Shown here: positions 1 to 10,151 of the stretch, piece by piece
Layout of the letters: each line of letters opens with the position of its first letter
Numbering within the stretch: position 1 is the stretch's first letter
Assembly (NCBI GenBank): GCA_010279815.1
Contig: QEOQ01000165.1
Location: 322,350-333,007 of the forward strand
Source: Brachionus plicatilis
Taxonomy: Eukaryota; Rotifera; Eurotatoria; Ploima; Brachionidae
Length of the DNA stretch: 10,658 nt
Direction: 5' to 3'
Position numbers and translations under genes: made by a program
The notes under the pieces: generated by a model
Database searches by the model: none
Seen by the model: only the letters and a program-made list of their open reading frames with translations
What the model was told of the DNA's origin: nothing

Positions 1-320
1 TATTCAAATCGAATTGAAATTCAATTTATTTAAGGAATTCTTTTTTAATAAAATTTTTTGAATCAATTAATTTTTTGATTAATTGTTATTTTCAAATATT
101 AAATTGAGTATTTATTAAATTCAGATTTTGATCCAAAAATTTTATATTTTCAAATTTTTATTCGAATATTTTAGATATTCAATTTTTAATTTAAATTAAT
201 TTTCAAGCATATTATTCAAAAATATTTATAATTCAAAATTTACTTCAAACCTAATTTTCATTCGAAATGCTACTTATTCGAATATCGGTTCGAAAATGCA
301 TATTCGATTTCATCACTAAT
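1..320. repeat. Probable transposable-element terminus with ATTCGAAT-type subterminal repeats
   Basis: The first 300 bases are full of degenerate copies of an ATTCGAAT / TTCAAAT motif (clear ones near 162, 261 and 278). They end in CATCACTA at 311-318, after which the motif stops abruptly. Read on the minus strand this is a TAGTGATG start followed by TTCGAA-rich sequence, a layout I associate with terminal inverted repeats of hAT-like or other cut-and-paste elements. No transposase reading frame is visible, and the other end would lie left of the window. The element class is inference; the motif clustering is directly visible. Confidence 0.4.
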
Positions 321-608
321 GATATCTAAACTAGTCTTGTGGAGTTTGTTAAGCTTAAATGAAATAACCATATTTACTAATCAAATAAATAATTAAGTTT
401 ACATGACAAAATAATAAAATGCAGAATCGTCATCAAAATCAAAGTTATATTATTAAAAACAAAAAACATAAGCGGAAAAGAGATCGTAATTTAATAAAAA
501 AAAAGCTAATAATTTTGTGTTACTTATAAAAAGAGCAACATTTAAAAAGATTTAATGATTTTGATTCAGAAACAGTATTTTCAAAACATTCAAGAAAACT
601 TATTAATC
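321..608. other. Intergenic, upstream of the PAN/LamG gene
   Basis: A+T-rich sequence with no convincing reading frame or splice-bounded coding segment on either strand. It should hold the promoter and 5' UTR of the gene starting at 609. Confidence 0.5.
525..533 (+). promoter_or_regulatory. Possible TATA box (TATAAAAAG)
   Basis: TATAAAAAG lies 84 bases before the ATG at 609, a plausible distance for a TATA box with a short 5' UTR. In DNA this A+T-rich such matches occur by chance, so the call rests mainly on position. Confidence 0.22.
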
Positions 609-1624
609 ATGAAACTTGTAATTTTTCTTGCAATATTTTATAAAATTGTGGAAAGTAATATAAATTTTAATTTAAAATAATGTTTTCTTAAATTTTAAAA
701 GTGAGTTTCATTTTCAATATCAAAAATGGTATCATTGATACATCGAGAAAAAGAAATTTATTGATCAAACAAATTGAAGTTAAGAATCGAATATTGTGCT
801 TAAATTTTTGTCAAACATCAAAACCATGTTTTTATGTTTCAATGAATTATTCGATCTGCAGTCTTTATTCTTTCTATGCCAAGTTTTATGTTAAAAATGG
901 TACAAGCGAAGTTATTTATGAGAAAATTAGCAATGATAAGTAATTGATTTTGATAAATTGATATTTAAATTTAATTTAAAAATATTTTTAAAGTTTTGGC
1001 TTAATTAATTACTGGCCCATTGAAAATGGAGAAACAAGAGATTTGGTTGCGTCCAAAGATTTATTTGATTCAAACAATGCTAGTTTTACCCAAGATCGAT
1101 TTGGTTTTGACAATTCATCCTTATTTTTTAATAATGGTTACATCAATGCCCCGAGTGGAATTTATTTTGAAACTGAATTCACTGTTATAGCTTGGGTAAA
1201 ACTAAAGAATTATTTAGAATGGCAACGTTTGTTTGATTTTGGTAATGGAAGAAAAAAGGATAATGTTTGCTTAAGTCTATCAAAATCAAATTCGGAGCAA
1301 AATGTTTCCATTGCTATTTTCAATGGAAATAATCATGTATCTTTAGCTACCATTTTTTTAAATTTAAATGAATGGCACCAACTAGGCTTCAAGCTAAAAG
1401 AAGGTATTGTTTCAATTTTTTTCAATGATGTTAAAATGGCGAGTTCAGAAAAAAACATTTCAGGAGCTAAAAGCGTCATTAGAAATAATAATTATTTTGG
1501 TAAATCCAATTGGTATGAAGATCAGTATGAGAAAGGTCAATTTGAATTAGATGAATTGAAATTTTTTGACAAAGGATTACTTGATTCAGAAATTGAAAGC
1601 GAATTTAAAAGAGACTACCATTGA
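609..1624 (+). CDS. Secreted protein with N-terminal PAN-like cysteine module and LamG-like (concanavalin A-type) domain
   Basis: I read three exons: 609-654, 702-939 and 994-1624. The introns are 47 and 54 bases with GT..AG ends, in phases 1 and 2. Together they give 304 aa ending in TGA. Exon 1 supplies a hydrophobic signal peptide (MKLVIFLAIFYKIVE), which decides the start. Residues about 20-94 carry cysteines at 48, 52, 58 and 68, resembling a degenerate PAN/Apple module. After the second junction comes GLINYWPIENGETRDL, then a beta-rich region through about residue 300 with AWVKL, WQRLFDFGNG, NEWHQLGFKL, IFFNDV and a closing LDELKFFDKGLLDSEIESEF. This is the usual LamG-like (LamGL/ConA-like) pattern ending with the 'D...y...L...EI' strand. 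Such domains bind glycans or other proteins outside the cell; the ligand here cannot be told. The gene appears complete and has poly(A) signals about 90 bases downstream. The LamG-like call is fairly firm; the PAN label is tentative. Confidence 0.78.
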
Positions 1625-2243
1625 GTAACCAAATAATGATGAAAATATTGTGTAATTTATATATTTGTAACATTATTTGATTAATAATGTTAACAATTTT
1701 TTTAGATCAAAACTAATAAACAATGAATAAAAATTCAAATTAAAAAAACAAAATTTTTAAAATCATATTCACGAAAGTTAAAATACGAATTCATTAAATA
1801 TTTTTAAAAAATATTTTTTCTTAAAAAATCATTTCAAGTTATTATCTTGATGACATTCTGTGGCGCTTAAGTCAAATGATATTTAATGATTTATTATTAT
1901 TCAAAACATTTATCGACTAAAAAAAAATCTAATAAAAATTAAATTTAATTATGCCCTTTAATTTTAAAAAATATTTCTGTTAAACTGTGTAAAAAATTCA
2001 AATATGTTTTGTTTTTCTTTTCTTTTCTTGTTCGCTCTAAACTCGGTCCCATGATCAAAATATTTTAAATTATTAAAAGTGTATATTTAAGCAAAAATAA
2101 AAAATTGTTTACAGCATAATTTAAAATATAATTTACTTTCAGCGAGCAATAGCAAACTAAAGTATAAGTTAAAGAAAAAATATTTAGAAAAAATTTAAAA
2201 ATTTTTCCTTTTCATAAATTTCAAAGAAACATACTTTATCGAG
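1625..2243. other. Intergenic region between the PAN/LamG gene and RagA
   Basis: No coding segment is seen. It holds the 3' end of the upstream gene, a pyrimidine tract with three TTTTC repeats near 2012-2028, and the RagA upstream region. A good acceptor-like site, ACTTTCAG, ends at 2142, about 100 bases before the RagA ATG with no obvious donor nearby. It could end a 5' UTR intron or serve as a spliced-leader acceptor. Confidence 0.45.
1715..1731 (+). terminator. Poly(A) signals of the PAN/LamG gene
   Basis: Two AATAAA hexamers (1715-1720 and 1726-1731) lie about 90-105 bases after the stop codon at 1622-1624, on the coding strand. This is the expected place for 3'-end formation. Confidence 0.5.
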
Positions 2244-4637
<2,394 letters not shown>

Positions 4638-4651
4638 GCTTTTGGAATCAA

Positions 4652-4657
4652 AATAAA
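4652..4657 (+). terminator. Poly(A) signal of RagA
   Basis: AATAAA begins 15 bases after the TAA stop at 4635-4637, followed by a T-rich stretch. This implies a very short 3' UTR. Confidence 0.55.
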
Positions 4658-5043
4658 AGCCTAGAATAATTGTTTTTTTTTGTAAATTATCTATTGTTAA
4701 AACAGTCTATTGATTTATTTTTTTTGATAAGTCTCCTAGAAATATTTTCATTCTTTGATTTTAGAAATAGTAGTATTTTATTCGAATCAATTTTATTTTT
4801 ATTCACAAAAATAATTTTTTTTTTTTGCAAAATAAAATTTGAAGTTTTAAAATTTATTTTTTATCTTGAAATTGTGTTAGATTGATGACAGCCGTATAAA
4901 ATTAATAAACGCTGAAATAAAATTTCTTTCTAACTAATCAATCTCTTCAAATTCCAAACAGACATTTAAAAACTTTTGAAAATGAAAAAACAAAGACAAA
5001 ATACGATATGTAGTCAGAGTTGTTTAAAATTAAAAGTCTTGAG

Positions 5044-5065
5044 TCAAGTCCGAGTCCGGACTTGA
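5044..5065. repeat. Perfect 9-bp inverted repeat (hairpin) around AGTC
   Basis: TCAAGTCCG (5044-5052) and CGGACTTGA (5057-5065) are exact reverse complements with a four-base AGTC loop. CTTGAG copies on both sides add to the symmetry. It is a GC-rich island in very A+T-rich surroundings. It may be the core of a small repeat element or a structured site; function is unknown. Confidence 0.55.
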
Positions 5066-5378
5066 GCTTAACTACCACAATAACTAACTGGAACGGTAAA
5101 AATTTATGTTGTTCGAATTTATTAAAAAAGAAAAAAAAATTTTGGCACGAACTTTACTACGAGTACTTGTTTTTTAATGAAATGGGCTTAAATATGAAAC
5201 TTTTAAGCAGCTGTGTGTGTACAAAAAAATATCTTAATTATTGCTAATTTTTTTAAATAATTAAAATACAGATTGATACTCTGAATGCATAGTTTTTAGA
5301 CTATCTAATAAAGAAGAAAGCCAATGTGTTTTCACCTAAATTAGAAGATAAAAAGATAAAATTTCTAAAAAAAAGTTA

Positions 5379-5606
5379 TTCATTTTCAAGATATCTTATT
5401 TTTCCCGACACATTTAATTTCTTAATTGTACATTTCTAGTTTTTTGTACCTTTTAATTTCTCATCAATCACAATGAATTGAGTTTTTTCGGGGTTAAATT
5501 TTATTTCTTGTTTGTTTCCATATTTTCTTATATATTTAGTGTTTCTTCTATCTTTGTTTTGTTCAGTTTCGCATACAGCTAATGCCGTTCAGTTCTCATA
5601 GCTATT
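5379..5606 (-). pseudogene. Decayed non-LTR retrotransposon (LINE) reverse transcriptase fragment
   Basis: Read on the minus strand, one frame gives SYEN*TALAVCETE, then IRKYGNKQEIKFNPEKTQ (NPEKT at 5481-5495), FIVIDEKLKG, a second stop, and KLNVSGKIRYLENE. This follows the order of the RT palm of Jockey/CR1-like LINEs: the catalytic YADD box (here degraded to YEN-stop), an 'ALxxCE' segment, the 'xIKFNPEKTxF(I/V)' block, and the 'LNG..I.....YLG' block. The catalytic aspartates are lost and two in-frame stops interrupt it (TGA at 5589-5591 and TAG in the ID-linker), so it is dead. Only about 75 codons are recognisable, with no 5' or 3' end of the element. Family assignment within non-LTR elements is uncertain. 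Confidence 0.68.
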
Positions 5607-5806
5607 TCTTAAACATTTCCAAAATTTGAAAGTGCAATTTGTCTTCAAACTTTTTAGGCCTTTTTAGTTAGTTAATTTTTTGATTATTTACTCGCATCGA
5701 TGGAAACAAATAATTAGAGAACATGATAGAAATACTTTTTCTCAAAAACAAAATCAATTGTATTTCAAACTTTTTAAATTAATTATTTTTTCTTTAAAAT
5801 AATTTT

Positions 5807-5812
5807 TTTATT
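5807..5812 (-). terminator. Possible poly(A) signal after the orphan Ser-rich exon
   Basis: AATAAA on the minus strand lies about 75 bases beyond the TAA at 5888-5890. It supports the reading of 5888-6071 as a terminal exon. Confidence 0.3.
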
Positions 5813-5887
5813 TAAAAATTAAAAGATCAAAGTCCATTAAAATGCATGTATTCTAAAAATTTAATATTTTTTAATCTTTTAAACAAA

Positions 5888-6071
5888 TTAAGTGCTTTCA
5901 TTTGAGCAGCCCTCTTCAGAAGACTGAGATTCGCTCGAATCGCATAAAATTGGAGTTGTCTGTTTATAAATTGATTTGTTATTTTGATTTGAAAAATAAT
6001 TATCATTTTCACTCAATTCGGTGACTTGTTGAGTTCTTCCTTTATTTGAACTTATATTTCCATATTTTTGT
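5888..6071 (-). CDS. Probable terminal coding exon encoding a Ser/Asn-rich hydrophilic tail, parent gene uncertain
   Basis: After a good acceptor (TTTTAG ending at 6072, minus strand) there is a phase-2 open frame of 60 codons plus stop. It includes QKYGNISSNKGRTQQVTELS, then a stretch rich in Asn and Gln, TTPILCDSSESQSSEEGCS and a final NEST before TAA. The frame contains no methionine, so if real it must be a downstream exon. The polar, acidic, Ser-rich composition differs from random A+T-rich translation here. Its phase matches the donor AA|GTAATT at 6461/6460, which would make it the last exon of the PAN-module gene (176 aa in total) after a 389-base intron. It could instead belong to an unresolved gene. 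No family is recognised. Confidence 0.38.
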
Positions 6072-6417
6072 CTAAAATTAAAAAATTTAATCTAGAAATT
6101 TTTCAAAATTATTTTTAAAGCTTAATTTGCATGCCAGAATTAAATAATTTTTGGAAGGTTATTTTACCTATTGACCCTTAAGCCAGAAAGGTAAAAGATA
6201 CAACTAAGAGATCAAAAAATTAATAATCAGACTTTCCCTAGGATCTTTGTGTGTTTTCAATGCTGATTCCAAATAAGTTTTTTTGGAATGTTTAGTTTTC
6301 TTTATCCTAAACAAAGTTCTAATTTAGGCAAAAAATCAGCCTTATGAATAAAAAAAAATCATATTCATAACCAGCGTGATTGGAACAACAAAATTTTCTG
6401 AATCTGTTAACTGGGTC

Positions 6418-6423
6418 TTTATT
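6418..6423 (-). terminator. Possible poly(A) signal of the minus-strand PAN-module gene
   Basis: Minus-strand AATAAA lies about 34 bases past the TAA at 6457-6459. It favours the short two-exon model of that gene over the extended model ending at 5888. Confidence 0.3.
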
Positions 6424-6456
6424 TCATAAAAGCACAAATATCTAATTATAAACAAA

Positions 6457-6856
6457 TTACTTAATGAACATGAAGTTTCTATTTTTTTCGCTTTCAACAC
6501 CGTTTTTATTTTGATCATTTTGACTTAAGACAAAAAGATAAAATTTATCAAAATATAAAAATTATTTTTTACTTTTTGATTTTTTTAAAAATTAAAAATT
6601 TATTTGAAAAATTATTTGCAATGTCGTTACTTAAATCATTTAGTAGAAAACATTTCTTTTCTTTTATCAATACGAAATTACAATCAGTATCTCGAGAACA
6701 TATTTTGCAGCATTCGATTTCATTTTTAACATGAAACCAATTTTTGTTGTTGAAGAAATTTTCAAATTCATCACTTGTGTAAAAACTATTCAAGTATAAA
6801 ATGGACATCAAAAATTTAAAAAATATTGAGTGAAAAAACGTATTGACAAAATTCAT
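6457..6856 (-). CDS. Small secreted protein with PAN-like cysteine module, paralogous to the N-terminus of the 609-1624 gene
   Basis: Exon 1 is 6856-6573. It starts with an ATG and a long hydrophobic N-terminus (KFLMSILYLNSFYTS), a likely signal peptide; Met17 is an alternative start. Cysteines lie at 49, 50, 53, 59 and 69, in the segment NEIECCKICSRDTDCNF...KKC. The spacing of C49-C53-C59-C69 equals that of C48-C52-C58-C68 in the plus-strand gene. A 49-base intron (6572-6524, GTAAAA..TTAAG, phase 2) leads to a short exon coding for an Asn-rich tail (NQNDQNKNGVESEKNRNFMF...) ending in TAA at 6457-6459, for 116 aa in total. Without the splice the frame stops at 6569, giving 95 aa. A further splice at AA|GTAATT could extend it to the exon at 5888-6071. 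PAN/Apple modules mediate protein or carbohydrate binding outside the cell; the partner is unknown. Confidence 0.5.
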
Positions 6857-7400
6857 CTAAAATTTAATTTTTGAAGATCCATTTAGTTTTTTGTATTAAT
6901 TTTTAGAAAATGATTATAACCTTTTGATCATTGAACATTTATTAGAGTATTAAAATTAAAAGAAAAATATCAAATTTTAAAATTAAAAATAGAAAAAAAA
7001 TGTCCATTAATTTAATTTTTACCTTACATTCCCGTAAAAAAATATTTTTTATATCATTTTAAAAATAAGCTTTATTTTTCAATCACCAAAAATCATCATT
7101 TTTGTAAAATTTCTCTTTGCATTCTAAAAATACTCTTCTGAAATTGAAATACTCTTTTTTTATAAAAACAAAATTAAGTCTAATAGACTAAGAAATTTTA
7201 TATTTACAAAAACAAATGACAATAAAAAAGTCACGAAATTAATGTATTTTGAAAAATATTTAAACATCATCAAATATTTAATCATGCCTTGCCTCTAGTT
7301 ATTTCAACATATCGTTTTTAATTTTCTTTTAACTTATTTATTCTTTCTTTTTATTTTTTTTATCTTATTTAACTTTATTTTGTTTAATTTTTTATTTTTT
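6857..7400. other. Intergenic, low-complexity A+T-rich region
   Basis: Long A and T runs with no supported coding segment. It includes the presumed promoter side of the minus-strand PAN-module gene. A TTTTAG directly precedes the ATG at 6856, so an upstream non-coding exon or a trans-splice acceptor at that point is possible. Confidence 0.45.
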
Positions 7401-7852
7401 TTATTCTGAATGAGCATTAGCTCGTCTAATAGAATTAGGTCCAGATTTAGGTTTGCGTCTTCGTTTTGATTAAATCTTAGTTCATTTACTTTATAAACAT
7501 GAGCCTAACAAGCAAGTTGTTTAGAATTAAAAGTTCTTTCAATTCCAAGAGTGATTGCATCAGCACAGTCTGCCATTATATAGTTTGGCTTGTATTAAAA
7601 AACGTAAATATGTTGTTAATAGTTTATTTAATATTTCAAAAAAAAAAGGCTTTAGAATAGTTGAAATGTTTTCCTTAATTTAATTTAATTTGATTATTTT
7701 ATATATTTGTCAATTAATTGTAAATTTACCTGTATAGATTGAAAAATAAAACAAAAATCTTCATTTTTTTGTTATGTGACTATACTAACACCGATTGGAT
7801 GAAATTTTAATAAGTAATTTTGTTTCAAAAAAGTATTTTTGGAAAAGTGAGA
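7401..7852 (-). pseudogene. Broken MULE-type (Mutator-like) transposase remnant
   Basis: On the minus strand, 7852-7730 reads ...FLKQNYLLKFHPIGVSIVT, stop (TAA 7772-7774), QKNEDFCFIFQSIQ, then a donor-like CAG|GTAAAT. A 141-base gap (7729-7589) ends in TACAAG, and the frame resumes in phase 0 with PNYIMADCADAITLGIERTF, NSKQLAC, stop (TAG 7507-7505), AHVYKV. This matches the MULE transposase core order: a 'kFhPig...tnE.tedF.fiF.si' segment, then 'kP.yimaDaadAI....k..Fp', then 'C(W/F)aHv.rn'. The TAG sits where the conserved aromatic residue of C-W-x-H belongs. A basic stretch KRRRKPKSGPNSIRRANAHS in another frame (7469-7401), ending in TAA, may be the old C-terminus after a frameshift or internal deletion. 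Two stops and a missing N-terminus show it is inactive. Confidence 0.62.
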
Positions 7853-8955
7853 CTTTTTGGTGATAAAAAAGTAAAATGCTAAAAAGAATTTAAAGCCTAA
7901 AAAAATAAAATTCTTAATAAATTCTAAAAAATTTTATTAAGTTTTCAATTATTTCTTTAATCAATTCACTAATATTTGAATGTTTGTTCCATTTCTTTGT
8001 AATTAAAAATTAGAATCCTTGACTTTTACCAGAACAACTTAGATTTATATTAAAACTGCAATCGATTATCAAATTCAATAATTATTTAGAAAAAACAATA
8101 TTTATTTTTAAGCTTTCAAACTCAATTTTTAAAAAAAATTTCAGGAAAATTTTTTTGCAAATTTGTCTAATGGATGAATTTAATTTTCAAAAAGAAAGAG
8201 TTTTGAAATTTTATTTCCGAAAAAGAAACAAAAAAATTTATAAAAGCTTATAGTAAAAATTGAACTTTAAGAATTATTTAAACAAAAAAAATAATTGTTT
8301 GATACACTGATATAATGAGCTTTTTTATTGCTCAATAAATTTAGGAAAGATCTTTCGATAGGAGTGAAAATTAAGTAGGAAAAAAAAATTCAATTATTAT
8401 CAACAATATACCTTAACAAAGTTCAAAAATAACTTATACTCACTCTTGTTTCCTGATAATCTAGTCACCTTTTTCATTTAAAAAAATATGGTAACATTTT
8501 CAAGCTTGTCAATGTTTACCTTAAAAACGTTGAAAATTGGTTAAAAAAATGGATACAATTATTAATCATACAATTATTTCAGTGAATCTCTCCAAAAATC
8601 AGAAGATAATTTTAAGTTTTTTGTTGTACTAATTTCATAGAGTATAAAATTTGACGAAAACCTGGTTTAACTTACATATTGAATTTATTCCATCGAGGTA
8701 TCAAGATTGGATAAATATAATAATAACATAATAATTTCTCAAAAATCATGGAAATTAAGTAAAAAAACATAACTATAAATTTCATTTCTGATTTTTTCAA
8801 TGTACTTTGAATTAATTTTGAATAAACGAAGTGTTATTGGCCTTTTAAATACTTGCTTTACTAACTTTGAAAATGAACTGAAACTGAAATTTTAACACCA
8901 CTTTATTTTTAAAATTAAGTATTAAAAAAAATTTATTAAAAAAAAACTAAAAAAT
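7853..8955. other. Gene-free region between the MULE remnant and the ABCD gene
   Basis: A+T-rich with short open stretches but none that I can assign. The minus strand around 8030-8060 (YKSKLFW) and 8410-8520 (VTRLSGNKSEYKLF) could be remains of the transposase N-terminal part, but the similarity is too weak to call. A 27-codon frame begins with ATG at 8170 on the plus strand and resembles nothing known to me. Confidence 0.4.
8902..8937 (-). terminator. Poly(A) signals of the ABCD gene
   Basis: Minus-strand AATAAA hexamers at 8937-8932 and 8907-8902 lie about 20 and 50 bases after the stop codon at 8958-8956, the expected position for cleavage and polyadenylation. Confidence 0.45.
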
Positions 8956-10151
8956 TTATTCTAAAGCAATTGAACTTTCTCCCAAAATGTTACACAGCTC
9001 TTGGAGTCGATCTTTTGAACTAGCCACAGTCAGAAGCATTTTTTCTAACTTATCTTTTTCCTGTTTTAAATTGAGCCTGTTGTCCAAATTGTTGTTCAAC
9101 TCTTCAAACTTCCAATTACCAATTCCATCAAATTGCAGAATATAGTTATGATATTGCCAAAGAGTGTAGCGATGCGCAATCGTCAATAACGTGATCTTAT
9201 AATCATTTATTGCCGTATGATAAATCTTTCCTTCAACATCAATAGAAATTGCTGATGTGCACTCATCAAGAAAAGCAAACTTTGGCCTTTTCAAATAGAA
9301 AATTTAGCAAAAATATTAATTTATTGAGTTGAATATTTACTTATGATAAAATATTCGGCTTAGGCCTAATCTTTGCTTTTCTCCGCCGGATAAAACATCT
9401 TTCCAGTCTGACACCGCATCCAATCCTCCTTCTCTGGTCACTACACTGGTAAGATTTACTATTTCCATTATATTCATTAAGTCAGCATCATTCATTCTTT
9501 TTAGAAACATGTCTTCCACTCGGTCCGGATAAATTATTTGGTCTCGTAGAGTACCAATAGCCAAATAAGGTCTCTGTGGGACATAGAACATGTCTTTAAG
9601 TTTAGGTCGTTGAATTACTCCGGCTTTCAAAGGCCACAGACCACTCAGAATTCTAAATAATGAGCTTTTTCCGCATCCGTTTGGTCCTGTGATCAACAAA
9701 TTCATTCCATGGTCGATCTTGACAGAAAGCGAAGGCACAATCACATCTCCATTTGGAGTCATAACGTTTATGTTATCAACTATGATACTGCTTACGGTAT
9801 CCGATTCATAAACAAGTCCCGGCTTTATTTGGTCATTGTCTTTGGAAACAATATCTTTTGGCTTTTGGTTTGAACTTATTTGAATTGGTTTTTCTGAATT
9901 TCGACTTTCAGTCTCAAAAAGCTTGAACATTTCATAGACCCGACGAGTAAAGCCAGTCAGTTCGGTCAGTTCTTTGTATGAAGTCATCACACGTTCAACA
10001 GCATCGGCTCCTGAAGAAAGTAAATTTTTAGCCATGGTGAACTCTTCGGTACGCTGCGAAATCTCTGCTGCTTCATCCTCAACTTGAACTTGATTTTTTG
10101 GCGAATACTTCTCCGACAGCAGCAATGGCATTGAGATCATACTCAACCCGG
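8956..10151 (-). CDS. ABCD1: Peroxisomal ABC transporter, subfamily D (ABCD1/ABCD2-like), C-terminal part
   Basis: ABCD1/2 half-transporters dimerise in the peroxisomal membrane and import very-long-chain acyl-CoA for beta-oxidation. Two exons are present: 10151-9341 and 9286-8956, with a 54-base phase-2 intron joining HK-PKFAFLDEC. They encode the last 379 aa; the human protein is about 745. The first exon begins after the acceptor AATCAAG with GLSMISMPLLL, the end of the last membrane helix. It continues with the helical RTEEFTMAKNLLSSGADAVE and VMTSYKELTELTGFTRRV. The nucleotide-binding domain has Walker A GPNGCGKS (155-162 of this part), Q-loop YVPQRPY, signature LSGGEKQR (253-260), Walker B FAFLDE, D-loop region CTSAISIDVEGK and H-loop His308 in TIAHR. 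The tail LQELCNILGE matches ABCD1/2 rather than ABCD3. All catalytic motifs look intact. The N-terminal membrane half lies beyond the right edge. ABCD1 versus ABCD2 cannot be separated in an invertebrate. Confidence 0.93.

Larger units (their letters stand above)
4638..5375. other. Intergenic region downstream of RagA
   Basis: The stretch 4670-4885 is T-rich low complexity. The stretch 5020-5250 is somewhat less biased and contains a small hairpin (5044-5065), but the frames there start without ATG and resemble no family I recognise. Confidence 0.45.

Noticed and set aside
4670..4885. 71-codon plus-strand frame rich in Phe, Leu and Ile
   Set aside because: It is a translation of T-rich low-complexity DNA with no real ATG at its start and no recognisable domain.
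5020..5247. 75-codon plus-strand frame with several cysteines
   Set aside because: It starts at TTG rather than ATG, has no good splice acceptor before it, contains a run of lysines from poly(A), and matches no family I know.
5827..6012. 61-codon minus-strand frame
   Set aside because: It overlaps the Ser-rich exon in another frame and has the hydrophobic/basic bias typical of chance A+T-rich translation. The Ser-rich frame is the better candidate.
7673..7692. Short TTTAA-type tandem repeat and other A/T microsatellites across the window
   Set aside because: Such runs are expected in DNA this A+T-rich and show no unusual length.
8170..8253. 27-codon ATG frame on the plus strand
   Set aside because: Short, Lys/Phe-rich, no promoter or splice context, and no family similarity; likely chance.
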